The notes beneath the pieces were generated by a model. It saw only the letters and a program-made list of their open reading frames with translations. It was not told the origin of the DNA and searched no databases. Positions 1 to 12,613 of a DNA stretch of 64,000 bases are shown here, in pieces (position 1 is the stretch's first letter; each line of letters begins with the position of its first letter). The stretch lies in the NCBI GenBank assembly GCA_949152475.1, contig OX424570.1, positions 3,150,181 to 3,214,180 of the forward strand, given 5' to 3'. The translations under genes and the position numbers were made by a program. This stretch comes from Terebella lapidaria (Eukaryota; Annelida; Polychaeta; Terebellida; Terebellidae).

Positions 1-2505
1 AAGCGCCCAGATGTAGGACGCCGGACAAAAAGTTTGGATTCCCAATTCGGATGGCCACGTTTGTACGAATCATTATTTTGAGAGTGGGAAGCAAAGAAGG
101 TACCGGTAGAAAAAGCGTGTACAAATAAACCAGCAAAGTCAAAAAGTGGGTTCGGGAAAGGGGACACGCACATCAGGCGCTGATGCTTCTGAAAGGTCGT
201 GCATTGGTCGAGATGTGTGCACATACGCCACAGACGATTGCAAATCCCAGGATTTGAAGACCACTTCGTGGACGCCGGACCCCTACGACAGAAAGCATCA
301 GTCATCGTGGTAATTACTGTGGGAATATGACGAGCCAGAAGGCTGAACTGAGGAGACTTTGCCCCATTTGAGGATCTGGCAGGCTAGGGAGATCAAGGGA
401 TTTTATCAATTTTGTTCCTAAATAATATTCAGCATATATCATATCCGGATATGAATCCAGATGTGGAAATCCACCTTATTCAAGTAGATTCATGTCATCC
501 AATCACCCTCGCTGACAGACAGGAAAATTGACAGTTTGTAGACGCTCGATGGAGAACCATTCAGCCTACTGTAGAAACTGTGGAAGTTATGTGGTACCAC
601 CTCTGTGGCCCCCTTAGCGAGCATCTCGGTAATGAGATGGTCCTTCTTTTGGAAGCGTCCCTACGTCCTTACTACATTGGTCCATTCAACACGTGACTCC
701 TCACATTGAAGCTGAAGGTCTCGTTAACTGAAGCTATGACTCACTTATCTTCACTAAGTTGGCCACAGGAACTTACGACGGTCCCGTCTATCGAGGGGCC
801 ATGTGTTGGTTACCAGCTGGACATAATGAAGGCAGGCCTTCCAGTTCTTGGTTCCACTGGCTCCATAGCTGTGGGATGTGCTGGCTGCGGCCCAGGTGGC
901 TGATCCAGCGCTGAAGCTGCAACGGTCAAAAAGGTCCTAACAGCCATTGCGGCTGACCCGGTCATCATGATATTCATGGCTAAACCGGCTGCTTCGATCC
1001 ATCTCACGACGTTTGGAGATACCCCATGGTGCCCTGGTCCTGGACGACTTGCCATGGTCATCATATACCTCCATGATTGACAACATCAACTTCCACAGGA
1101 CAGCAGCTGTCTTAAGTTACATCGGATTCATGACCAACATCAATTGACCGCATTAGGCACACAACAGACAGATGAAATTTTGCAAAGGTGACTTGAGGTT
1201 GATATTGTGCTTGCTTAAAATTGAAATGAGCTGTTAAGACAGTGGGCGGGCGACGATGATCATCCGCATCTGTTAAGCAATTTAGCAAATAAATGTTGCC
1301 TAACTTTAGACATCCCCTCAAACACAAGTATCGCCAGACACCCATGCATCTTATGGGTTACTTGTATTGCTTGATACAATGTATAACAATTTCAAATTCT
1401 GGTGACTGATAGAACATACATGTAAATCAGTTTGAAAATTGCATTGTGACAGGATGATTTTTGCAGTCTCTTTGCAGTGACACTTCAGTATAACATCTGT
1501 GTGAATTTATTTGATTATGTGGCTAGTTGCATGTTCAACAATATATAACTTTTTACATCCTTCTTTGTTTGGAGTGAAAATAAGACAGTTGTATGGATTA
1601 ATCAGAAAATTAGATTCAAACAATTCAGACAGGTCTGCAGTGTCAAAATTAGGTGCGACAAAAATTCACATCTATTCAAAACTTGTCCATTTTTTCACAT
1701 CTAACACAAAGAAATTCCAACAATCACAAACAGCAACAATGTTTTAGCTGACACCTAAATAGTTATTGTTTCATATAATTATTTTGAAGGTCTAGCCGGC
1801 TCCTCTAATGCCAGACTTCTGGAATTACATCATGAATACAAACATCTAAAACAATACACTATGACATGTTCTTTTATGTACAAGAAATTGTTAATAATCT
1901 GAATAAATAATAAGAAAGCATCCAATCATCTTCATATGAGTGAAATGTATTAGCTATGTTCACAAGAAAACATAATTTGTAAGCGTGGTGTGTTAACAGA
2001 TTACCCATTATGTCCATACACGAATTCTGGTATTGAAATTATTTCTTGGAAATGAATCAAGGTCGACAAATCCAAACAACAAATAAACATTAATCACAAA
2101 ATGTAAACATCAACTGTAAACACAGAAATATTAGCATCCGTTAAAATTCAATAGCGTTTTTCGTTGTGCTGGCATATCAGCGTATGTTGTGTTTAACAAA
2201 TTAATATATTAGCATCCATTAATATTAGCATTTTATACAAAAGGCTAAAAACGCTTTATAAACGCATGCTAATGATTTCCGTGTTCAGAGAATTCAAAAA
2301 TATTTAATCACTTTGTGTCAGTGATCATCAAAATAAAATTCTTTTGTCACTCTGCTCATCCTTGTCATCAAAGTTACTATTCTGATACATGCAGGATGGG
2401 GGCCACCTAGTGATATTTTATTACTGTTATTTACACAATGCTAGATATTTGTGTGATGTGTTGTAAATACTCTCGAATAGACTCCTTCAATAATCAACTC
2501 TTCAC
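1..2505. other. Non-coding, no recognised gene
   Basis: I see no protein family in any frame; the open frames here are 90 residues or less and lack splice-linked partners. The first 1.1 kb is GC-moderate and the rest AT-rich. The lower part may be the 3' untranslated region of the minus-strand gene that ends at 2820. A minus-strand AATAAA is present at about 2417-2422. Confidence 0.5.
2417..2422 (-). terminator. Candidate poly(A) signal of the TMBIM6 gene
   Basis: The plus strand reads TTTATT, so AATAAA on the minus strand, about 400 bases after the TMBIM6 stop codon. It would put the MITE at 2510-2690 inside the 3' untranslated region. Other AT-rich sites nearby could serve instead. Confidence 0.3.
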
Positions 2506-2509
2506 TTAA

Positions 2510-2690
2510 CCCTTTCACTGCTGGAAGCGATTCAGGACATTATGGGCTAAAATAACAATGTAGATCACTGCTAAACGTCCTATCTTGGTGAAATATTCTA
2601 TAAAAGTTTAAATTGTGTGACAAAACTTATTAAATAATTCTAATTATGTTAAGAAGGTCCAAATTAAGAAATTTTCATGCAGTGAAAGGG
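2510..2690. mobile_element. piggyBac-type MITE (181 bp)
   Basis: The element starts CCCTTTCACTGC and ends with its reverse complement GCAGTGAAAGGG. The left end is preceded by TTAA (2506-2509); the right end is followed by TTAG, one base from TTAA. A CCC start and TTAA target site are typical of the piggyBac superfamily. It has no coding capacity. A longer element of the same style lies at 57105-57621. Confidence 0.7.
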
Positions 2691-2819
2691 TTAGTATCAA
2701 TACAATTCTCCATTTAAAATGTGTTTTTTGCGTGTACTAGGTAGACCGAATCAACTTCAGCTGCATCAATAGTAGGAATGGCAGAATGGCTATTCCAGGG
2801 GTTGTTCCATCAATCATCT

Positions 2820-4591
2820 TTAATCCCTCCTGCTCTTCTTCTTGTCGTTTTCGCGGGTGGCGAGAATGATCATCAGACGTCGGAAAATCTGGATAAAGTC
2901 GATGAACAGATCCACGGTGTGCCTGCAAATGAAATGTGACGATCAACAATTAATTTGGCAATTGAGATAAATTCATGTGTTTTGAAAATGTAAATACCTA
3001 TTTATGTTTGTGCAGTGAAGAATTGCATATTTAATGAAAGTTTGTCTTAGTACAAAGCGTTGACGATAATACCTACTAAGATAGATCTAGAACAAAGATT
3101 CAGGCAACATTTCCGAGAGGTCGGATATCCATCTATCGAGTGACACTACAAGTTCCGGAGATGTGCAACTTACCAGATGAAATCATCGTCACCGCGTCTG
3201 CGCTTCTCGATAACAAGCTGCGTGTCGTAGAGGACGAAGCCACACATGATCAGGAACCCAGCGTACAGCTCAAACTGTTCATCGGAAAACACACAAGGGA
3301 TTAGACAAACTGCATAGGCCGGTTGCAAGCTACTTATAAATTTACATCATCTTGCAATTTGTCTGGCCAGCCACCCCTAATATATATGTGTGCATGGTAC
3401 AAGCAAGTGAACAGACCTTGAAGAGCATCTCGGAGCGAAAGAAGATGTTGGCGAGACCCAGCATCAGCAGCCAAGATAGTCCGGAGAACAGGATACCTGG
3501 GGAAGTAAGAATGTGTGAATATGTAGATTCATGCAGCCTGTCCACGCATTGCATTGATTTTGCGTGATTATTCAAGTGAAGATAGAGACTCAGTGATCTA
3601 ACATGTGAACATTTAAGATGTGATTGACATGTGATTATTTAAGAAATACCAGTAACAACTCCATCAACCCTTTTACACCACCGGCAAAGAGACATTGAAC
3701 TAAGCAGCATCAACTCAATTCATTTTATGTTCAAAACAGAAAGTGAATCTTACCGCCCATGAAGAGGTATTTCCGGTCTGTATTGTAAAGTGCACTCAGG
3801 GAGAAACAGATGAAAATCAAAGCTGTCCCCATGAAAGCGGTCGGCACGATGCTGTCAATGAAATTTATATAATAAATCAATGACAATGTGGGATATTTTT
3901 CACCATGATTTTTGGGGGCTATTTCAAACCACAGAACTGTACCTAGTAGAATTTTTGTTCATGTCATACTTCTTTGTCAATTATAAGTGCCAATGAGGCC
4001 ATGAATTCAAACTCCATGGGGACTGCACCATACCTTTGGTCAATGTGAGTGACCAGCTCCATGATCGGTCCCAGTCCAAGGCCGCTGAGGAACGCGAAAC
4101 CGCTGAGGAACCCGAGGCGTTTGTTCTGGTTTTCAGGGCTGTGTGGTGTCATGGCCAGGGCCACAAGCAAACCAATCGCTCCAAGAGCCCATAGCAGGCC
4201 AGCCTGGCAGGGGAAGAAAATCATTCTCATTTTCTGTTTGTCAATGACTGCTTGTTAAATCTTACTGCATTGAAAACCAAATGGTTAATCCTTGACAGAG
4301 AGAAGAGGGAGAACATAAACGTCTATGTACACATGTTCGTGTATCAGAATGACAAATTGAATGGTCATTTTATCACACACATAATAGAACATCTAAGGTA
4401 AATGCTCAACTATCAACATGATCAAGGGAACAAAGATCTTTCTGAAGAAAATATAAGCCGCTGTTAGGTGTGAGTTTATCACCTGCATGAAGTTGGTGAA
4501 GAGATGGACGTAGGCCCCAGCCGCTGCGGCCAGCAGGGTGATGGAGAGGGTCGCGTACACATTCTTCAAGTGGGATTGGACATGCTTCTCC
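2820..4591 (-). CDS. TMBIM6: Bax inhibitor-1 (TMBIM6), 5' exon missing
   Basis: Transmembrane BAX inhibitor motif protein, an ER membrane protein that limits cell death and leaks calcium. Six coding exons read on the minus strand: 4591-4483, 4203-4034, 3851-3754, 3496-3417, 3274-3174 and 2922-2820 (stop TAA at 2822-2820). All junctions are GT-AG and phases agree. In order the exons encode [20 protein letters not shown], then [20 protein letters not shown], then the segments [40 protein letters not shown] and [20 protein letters not shown], ending in a short basic tail DKKKSRRD. These match BI-1 from its first membrane helix to the C-terminus, about 220 residues against roughly 237 in vertebrates. 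The exon for the first ~20-25 residues, with the start ATG, should lie upstream of 4591, but I could not identify it between 4.6 and 9.3 kb. Confidence 0.93.
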
Positions 4592-5518
4592 CTACGGAAA
4601 AGACAGAATCCATTACCATGGTCAAGCACCGGAGTTAGAGGCAACTAATAGTTGATCAATTTCTATGGAATAACCTTCATTTAAAAAAAAAATCATTATC
4701 TCATACACAGGAATCACAATTTTATGTGCATATAGTGCTATAGGTCAGCGACCTCTCCTGCTGCACACATGGAAGTTCCATCACTGCATTTCTCACTTTG
4801 ATTGAAATAGACAGAAAATATCAACAAATATTGTGCAAAAATGTCATGCAAAATAAGTCACCAATCCATACAATATACAAATGATATAAGACAGCGTTAG
4901 GCTACATGTGAAGGCTGTTCACCAAGGCTGCACAATGAAATGTTCCTAACTCTGCTTCACAGCTGAACCTGCATTTTCGATTGATACTTTAATATAGTTT
5001 CAGCCATGTAGGAATGTCATCTGGAGCTGGTACAGAACAGACAATTTTGATACTTTGATTTTAGAGCATATAAGAGTTGTCACACATAACATATGATGCA
5101 GTCTGGTTTCAAGTCAAATGACCTTGATATTAAAAGAATGACTTAAAATCAATTTAAAAGGTGTAAATCGGAAGAGAAAACAGTACAATTCAGCACGTTT
5201 ATTTTTACTTTCTGATTTGTCCAGACAACGAGAGCTCTAGTGCACATGTGCGGCAAATAAGTTGATCCTTATTCCTTCGAAAACAGTATCATGATAATGA
5301 CACGCAGGTGTCACATTTCAGACACGCCCATTTTTACCCATGATTCTCCGCGAATCATGGCGAGTTGGCGGCAGTATCAACACAAAGTTGACAGATTTGA
5401 CAGCTCAAGGTATTTTGCCTTGTTATATATATTTAAAACCAATACAAATCAATTTCGTTTCTGATTTAGAAACCAATAGCAAAACATTCCCTGTTGTCAC
5501 TGGGGTGGTTTTCGATAA
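4592..5518. other. Upstream intron or 5' region of TMBIM6
   Basis: AT-rich sequence with no recognised exon or repeat. It should be intron between the missing first TMBIM6 coding exon and the exon that starts at 4591. Confidence 0.4.
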
Positions 5519-6135
5519 CAGGACGATTCACCGCCTCGGTCGATTCACCTCCAATTTTGACGAGACGATTCACCGCCAGTTTCGATGCAGCAGACCAGGG
5601 CTACTGTGGGCGGTGTGAAGTGCAATTAGTTAGGCTGGTGGCTTGCTGCCTCTCAGTCGACACGTTTTGCCAATACTATTAAGTTACGTTGATGGAGAAC
5701 AGGTAGTGACATCCACTGGGAAGCTTGTTGGCAGAGAACGAACATAATGTGAATGCCATGGGCACCACTATTGAAAAACAAACAAGAAATATAGAAAATA
5801 GCGACTTTATCGGCAAGAGATGAAAATCGGAGTTCATTGCACACAGTTTACAAGCATGATGAAATATATACACTTTGACAATACGGTGCCTAAGTGCTGA
5901 CCTCTTGACAAGATATAGGACTTACACTGTCAGCAGTGTTCGCTCATTTTCATTCAAACTTGTATCTACATGTATGTATGTATCTACATGTATTTGTGTA
6001 TACTAAATATACGTGTTTGCACATGCATCAGTATGTATGGGGCCCGATGAGGCGGTGATTTGGACTGTTTCTATAGGCAGTGAATCGTCTCGTTAAAATT
6101 AGCGGTGAATCGTCCGAGGCGGTGAACCGTCTAGC
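5519..6135. mobile_element. Inverted-repeat element (~0.6 kb)
   Basis: The stretch 5519-5580 (three copies of a CGATTCACC-type motif around CCAATTTTGACGAGACG) reappears in reverse complement at 6073-6135 with about 85-90% identity. The interior of about 500 bp has no recognised coding sequence. This is the shape of a non-autonomous DNA transposon or foldback element. No clear target-site duplication was found, so the superfamily is unknown. Confidence 0.6.
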
Positions 6136-6739
6136 ATCCTGGTTTTCTTCATTTTGGTAGTAATTGCATATGGTTCCTCAGTGCTTTTGAGACCACCACG
6201 AGGAAGTTTTATCATCAGCTGATCATTCCATGGGAAGGGTAGGAATTGTTTCATTGTGACTTTGTGAGTTGATACATGACTGAGTTCCCAATACCTAGTT
6301 CCAATGTCCCCACCACCGCCCACCACACCAGCTTTCCGTAGGCTGTTGAGATTGGCCATATCGTGATATAGGTCCCGCGGGGAAACGGTACATCTACCTT
6401 TGAAACATCGTCTGTTTTGTTATTTTGACCTATGTGAAGTGATCGATTACGTTGGGCGATGTCATTGGAATATTGGAACATCACACCATATGTGACGCCA
6501 AATACCTTTCAAGTTATGACAATTTTCAGATGTTCACGCCGTCTTCCACCATTGAAGACGCCATGTTTGAATCTTTGAATGTTAAAGAAACACCGATCAC
6601 ACTTTATTTCGTCGGGACCTATTTGAGGAGGTGATGAATACAGACAGAGGACAACACGTCATCAATACTTTAATGGTTGCATATGATACATATGAAAATA
6701 CACAATAAAGGAAAACTGATGGATCAATGTTGTACAATG
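6136..6739. other. Non-coding, nothing recognised
   Basis: Contains short open frames on both strands with no family resemblance. It sits between the inverted-repeat element and the tandem array. Confidence 0.4.
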
Positions 6740-8975
6740 TATCAATTAAGGATAATATTTATTGGGTGGGACCTAATTCACGAGGTTATATAGAGACACA
6801 AACATACATGGTGCACCTTTATTTCGTTGCAAAGCGGGACCTAATTCACGAGGTTATATAGAGAGGCCCACTAGGTAAATTTTATATTAATATTAGGCCG
6901 AAGTTACTGTACACACTGAAGAGGGCGACGAATTTGATGGTGTTAGAGTAAAAAAATGGGGTGTAGTTTTTTTGGGGGGAACGTCTCATTGACGAATTAA
7001 GGATAATATTGTATTGGCGGGACCTAATTCACGAGGTTATATAGACACACAAACATACATGGTGCACCTTTATTTCGTTGCAAAGCGGGACCTAATTCAC
7101 GAGGTTATATACAGAGGCCCAGTAGGTGATTTTCATATTTATGTATTAGGCCGAAGTTACTGTACACACTGAAGAGGGCGACGAATTTGATGGGGTTAGA
7201 GTAAAAAAATGGGGTGTAGTTTTTTTGGGGGGAACGTCTCATTGACGAATTAAGGACAATACTGTATTGGGCGGGACCTAATTCACGAGGTTATATAGAG
7301 AGACACACGTAAATGGTGCCCTTTATTTCGTTACAAAGCGGGACCTAATTCACGAGGTTATATACAGAGACCCAGTAGGTGATTTTCATATTAATGTATT
7401 AGGCCGAAGTTACTGTACACACTGAAGAGGGCGACGAATTTGATGGGGTTAGAGTAAAAAAATGGGGTGTAGTTTTTTTTGGGGGAACGTCTCATTGACG
7501 AATTAAGGAAAATATTGTATTGGGCGGGACCTAATTCACGAGGTTATATAGAGACACAAACATACATGGTGCACCTTTATTTCGTTGCAAAGCGGGACCT
7601 AATTCACGAGGTTATATACAGAGGCCCAGTAGGTGATTTTCATATTTATGTATTAGGCCGAAGTTACTGTACACACTGAAGAGGGCGACGAATTTGATGG
7701 GGTTAGAGTAAAAAAATGGGGTGTAGTTTTTTTGGGGGGAACGTCTCATTGACGAATTAAGGACAATACTGTATTGGGCGGGACCTATTTCACGAGGTTA
7801 TATAGAGAGACACACGTACATGGTGCCCTTTATTTCGTTACAAAGCGGGACCTAATTCACGAGGTTATATACAGAGACCCAGTAGGTGATTTTCATATTA
7901 ATGTATTAGGCCGAAGTTACTGTACACACTGAAGAGGGCGACGAATTTGATGGGGTTAGAGTAAAAAAATGGGGTGTAGTTTTTTGGGGGGGAACGTCTC
8001 ATTGACGAATTAAGGAAAATATTGTATTGGGCGGGACCTAATTCACGAGGTTATATAGAGACACAAACATACATGATGCACCTTTATTTCGTTGCAAAGC
8101 GGGACCTAATTCACGAGGTTATATAGAGACAAACGTACATGGTGCACCTCTATTTCGTTACAAAGCGGGACCTAATTCACGAGGTTATATAGAGAGACAC
8201 ACGTACATGGTGCACCTTTATTTCGTTACAAAGCGGGACCTAATTCACGAGGTTATATAGAGAGACACACGTACATGGTGCCCTTTATTTTGTTACAAAG
8301 CGGGACCTAATTCACGAGGTTATATAGAGAGACAAACGTACATGGTGCACCTTTATTTCGTTACAAAGCGGAACCTAATTCACGAGGTTATATAGAGAGA
8401 CACACGTACATGGTGCCCTTTATTTCGTTACAAAGCGGGACCTAATTCACGAGGTGACACACGTACATCGTGCACCTTTGTTTCCTTACAATTAAAGCGG
8501 GACCTAATTCACGAGGTTATATAGAGAGACAAACGCACATGGTGCCCTTTATTTCGTCACAAAGCGGGACCTAATTCTCGAGGTTATATAGAGAGGCCCA
8601 GTAGGTAAATTTTATAGTAATATTAGGCCGAAGTTACTGTACACACTGGAGAGGGCGACGAACTTGATGGGGTTAGAGTAAAAAAAATGGGGTGTAGTTT
8701 TTTTGGGGGGAACGTCTCATTGATGAATTAAGGATAATATTGTATTGGGCGGGACCTAATTCACGAGGTTATATAGAGAGACAAACATACATGGTGCACC
8801 TTTATTTCGTTACAAAGCGGGACCTAATTCACGAGGTTATATAGAGACAAACGTACATGGTGCACCTTTATTTCGTTACAAAGCGGGACCTAATTCACGA
8901 GATTATATAGAGACAAACGTACATGGTGCACCTTTATTTCGTTACAAAGCGGGACCTAATTCACGAGGTTATACA
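6740..8975. repeat. Tandem array with 253 bp higher-order unit
   Basis: The module GGGACCTAATTCACGAGGTT, followed by TATATA(C/G)AGA and a TTTATTTCGTT stretch, recurs throughout. In the left part two such modules plus a unique stretch (AGGCCGAAGTTACTG ... ACGTCTCATTGACG) make a larger unit: ACGTCTCATTG starts at 6981, 7234, 7487, 7741, 7994 and 8712, so the period is 253-254 bp until about 8.0 kb. From about 8.05 to 8.57 kb only the short ~65-70 bp module is repeated, and the right end returns to the mixed form. Small open frames here are repeat artefacts. Confidence 0.9.
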
Positions 8976-9740
8976 CAGTGGCCAATATAAAAATTGTGGT
9001 CGTCGTTTAGCGTATATTCCTCTTCCTAAACGACAGATGTGATGGCATGATTTTACTTTCACAGTTGACCGTTTTTCATGGATGTCGATGACACAAACGA
9101 CCAACAATGAAAACCCACAACACCAACATTGTATGACTGTCTTCAGAGGGATTTGTCGGTTGGAAACACGTATACACGTAAGAAACTCACCACTTATGAC
9201 TTCATGACCATTTACCAGGGTCAACACTCATAAGTGCTTCATCGCAGGTGCCAATATCCCGATCCCCGATATCGGGACCTATATCACGAGAAGGCCTTGA
9301 GATTTGTTCATGGATTTGTCACTAAATTTGTGTGTGTTTTCAAGTGTTTTGTTACGCTGCGGAATTACCCCAGGCCAGGGCCAGAGGCAGGGTCACTGAC
9401 TCAGGAATGAGGATGTTAATGGGGTGCTTCAACAGTGAACACATCTACTTCACTTCTTGGTTCAAACATAGACAAATACTCACAAATGTCCGAAATCCAT
9501 GAATCTCTTCAATTCTCTGTCGAAATTATTCATTTTGCGTCTTTAACTGCTATCAGAAGGAAAATCTTGATGCGTTTTATTTATTTTGAGGAAAAAGTCG
9601 AAATATCCAGAAACCGGAAGCTGACGATATTGCGCACGATAAAATACAGAACTTAAGTCAAGACTCAGGTTCTACTATTAAATGCAGAATCACAAGTCAG
9701 GACTCGGGTGTAGCCGCGGGTGTAGCCTAGGATTTTGGAA
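8976..9740. other. Non-coding, nothing recognised
   Basis: About 0.76 kb with no identifiable gene. Short open frames on both strands show no family resemblance. GATATCGGGACCTATATCACGAG near 9270-9290 echoes the edge of the preceding array. Confidence 0.4.
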
Positions 9741-9742
9741 GG

Positions 9743-12564
9743 GGGGGGGGGGGGGGGGGAGCGCAAAACCCTTGACCGATATAGCGGCGAGCGAAGCGTA
9801 TGCCAGCTCAAGGGCCAAGACGCTGAAGCTTTATGCATATCCAATGGTGTGTTCTAGGACTATCCTTGTTTTAATTACCATATATGGTCTTGGAGAGTTA
9901 AAAAATGCCTGATCTGGGGCGGATCCAGGGTTCTGAAGGAGGGCCAAGATGTGAAATGTCGCGAAGCGAGGTGGTGAAGGCTGAGGGTCTGGGGCCCGCT
10001 CAAGGGCCCCAGATGCTGATGGGATATGCATGCCCAGCAGACTGTTTTTAGAGGTTTCCTTTGGTCCATTTCCCATTCCCCTCAAGAGATTTTGTGTGGC
10101 TGATTCGGGGCAGATCTAGGATTTTGAGGGAAGGCCCAGTTGTGAAATGTTGATAAGCGAGCTGAAGCAAGCTCCTGTCGGTAGAGGGTCTGGGGCCCGC
10201 TCAAGGGCCCCAGAAGCTGGCGGTATTCGCATGCCTAATAGGCCTACAGCATCTCAGAGCTCTCCTGGGTCTAATTTAAGCATTACTTTACACCCATAAA
10301 TGCATGTTCACTCTAGTTGAAACAAAATATGGCATAAAATTTCACTTGGTGTTGGACCCCATCAAAGGATAATTGCATTTGCCCATTCAATGCTCTTAAT
10401 TCATTTATAGGTGAAGGCCATAAAGTGCTTTCAATGAGAGCAAGTGGGTAGGCTATAGAGCGAATACACTACTCGCGACATGGGGCCCCAGAAACCAGAG
10501 ATACTTCCCGGTGTAATTTATTTGAAATTACTTCCTCCCCTCTCTTTTCCACATCTTCCCTACTTTCTTTTCCCCCTATTTCCTTCCAAGGCTCCCTTGC
10601 TCCACCCCTTAAAACCGCCCCTGCTTAGTATTTATATAGATCTAGTTTGTCTGTCGACAGAGAACCTTACGGACACGAATTACATGCATAAAATGGGTAA
10701 ACCAAGAGCTGTGTCCATGGCTACAGTAGGACCATACATTGTACTATACTAAAGACAACTGTAAGTATTACGGTATAATTGATAAGATTTGTTCCGAAGT
10801 GCCATCATATATATGCAAGTGTAGGACTACAAACACATATCGATTTTTAGCCAATAGGGGCCCAATATTTTCATCACAAATAATATTTTGAATAATTTTT
10901 AGGCTAGGCCTATATTTGATTTTGACAAACTATGTTAACGATCACGTTTCTATAGAGATCACATGATTAGATGGGGGACATGCAAGCAGTGCTTCTGATT
11001 TAAACCATACTTGCATTGTTCTCGCATGTGTTTAATCAATGCTGTATGTTGGTTAAACACCTGCCGGTCATGGCTGAGTAGTTTCTCTGTATGGTTTAAA
11101 CTAGAGAAACCCCTCGAGTAACAGGGAGCTATTCAACACAGTCTCGGGCTGCCCGAGGGGGGGGGGGGGAGCGCAAAACCCTTGACCGATATAGCGGCGA
11201 GCGAAGCGTATGCCAGCTCAAGGGCCCAAGACGCTGAAGCTTTATGCATATCCAATGGTGTGTTCTAGGACTATCCTTGTTTTAATTACCATATATGGTC
11301 TTGGAGAGTTAAAAAATGCCTGATCTGGGGCGGATCCAGGGTTCTGAAGGAGGGCCAAGATGTGAAATGTCGCGAAGCGAGGTGGTGAAGGCTGAGGGTC
11401 TGGGGCCCGCTCAAGGGCCCCAGATGCTGATGGGATATGCATGCCCAGCAGACTGTTTTTAGAGGTTTCCTTTGGTCCATTTCCCATTCCCCTCAAGAGA
11501 TTTTGTGTGGCTGATTCGGGGCAGATCTAGGATTTTGAGGGAAGGCCCAGTTGTGAAATGTTGATAAGCGAGCTGAAGCAAGCTCCTGTCGGTAGAGGGT
11601 CTGGGGCCCGCTCAAGGGCCCCAGAAGCTGGCGGTATTCGCATGCCTAATAGGCCTACAGCATCTCAGAGCTCTCCTGGGTCTAATTTAAGCATTACTTT
11701 ACACCCATAAATGCATGTTCACTCTAGTTGAAACAAAATATGGCATAAAATTTCACTTGGTGTTGGACCCCATCAAAGGATAATTGCATTTGCCCATTCA
11801 ATGCTCTTAATTCATTTATAGGTGAAGGCCATAAAGTGCTTTCAATGAGAGCAAGTGGGTAGGCTATAGAGCGAATACACTACTCGCGACATGGGGCCCC
11901 AGAAACCAGAGATACTTCCCGGTGTAATTTATTTGAAATTACTTCCTCCCCTCTCTTTTCCACATCTTCCCTACTTTCTTTTCCCCCTATTTCCTTCCAA
12001 GGCTCCCTTGCTCCACCCCTTAAAACCGCCCCTGCTTAGTATTTATATAGATCTAGTTTGTCTGTCGACAGAGAACCTTACGGACACGAATTACATGCAT
12101 AAAATGGGTAAACCAAGAGCTGTGTCCATGGCTACAGTAGGACCATACATTGTACTATACTAAAGACAACTGTAAGTATTACGGTATAATTGATAAGATT
12201 TGTTCCGAAGTGCCATCATATATATGCAAGTGTAGGACTACAAACACATATCGATTTTTAGCCAATAGGGGCCCAATATTTTCATCACAAATAATATTTT
12301 GAATAATTTTTAGGCTAGGCCTATATTTGATTTTGACAAACTATGTTAACGATCACGTTTCTATAGAGATCACATGATTAGATGGGGGACATGCAAGCAG
12401 TGCTTCTGATTTAAACCATACTTGCATTGTTCTCGCATGTGTTTAATCAATGCTGTATGTTGGTTAAACACCTGCCGGTCATGGCTGAGTAGTTTCTCTG
12501 TATGGTTTAAACTAGAGAAACCCCTCGAGTAACAGGGAGCTATTCAACACAGTCTCGGGCTGCC
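9743..12564. repeat. Two near-identical 1,411 bp direct repeats
   Basis: Copy 1 is about 9743-11153 and copy 2 about 11154-12564. Reading them side by side I found only one indel (an extra C near 11226) and a different G-run length at the left edge (19 G at 9741-9759, 13 G at 11157-11169). Each copy holds GGGTCTGGGGCCCGCTCAAG followed by GGCCCCAGA twice, and a GCGAGCGAAGCG motif seen in dispersed repeats of many invertebrates. No convincing coding sequence is present; the paired 84 and 90 residue frames are simply duplicated. Confidence 0.9.
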
Positions 12565-12613
12565 GCCCTCGACCATGTTGAATAACCCCCTGTTCCTCGG
12601 GGTTTCTCTATTT
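12510..12613. repeat. Imperfect hairpin at the right end of copy 2
   Basis: Left arm 12514-12550 (AGAGAAACCCCTCGAGTAAC, then AGGGAGCTATTCAACA) pairs with right arm 12573-12612 (TGTTGAATAACCCCCTGTTC, then CTCGGGGTTTCTCT) around a GC-rich centre. In copy 1 only the left arm exists; the right arm is replaced by the G-run that begins copy 2. Confidence 0.7.

Noticed and set aside
5340..5682. Small plus-strand genes near 5.4 kb
   Set aside because: The frames run into the inverted-repeat element and show no family match.
6740..8975. CRISPR-like array of direct repeats
   Set aside because: Repeats run head to tail without unique spacers, the unit is 65-253 bp, and this is an animal genome.
10480..12163. 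Duplicated 90-residue gene
   Set aside because: The frame is present twice only because the 1,411 bp unit is duplicated; composition is low-complexity Pro/Leu with no family or splice support.
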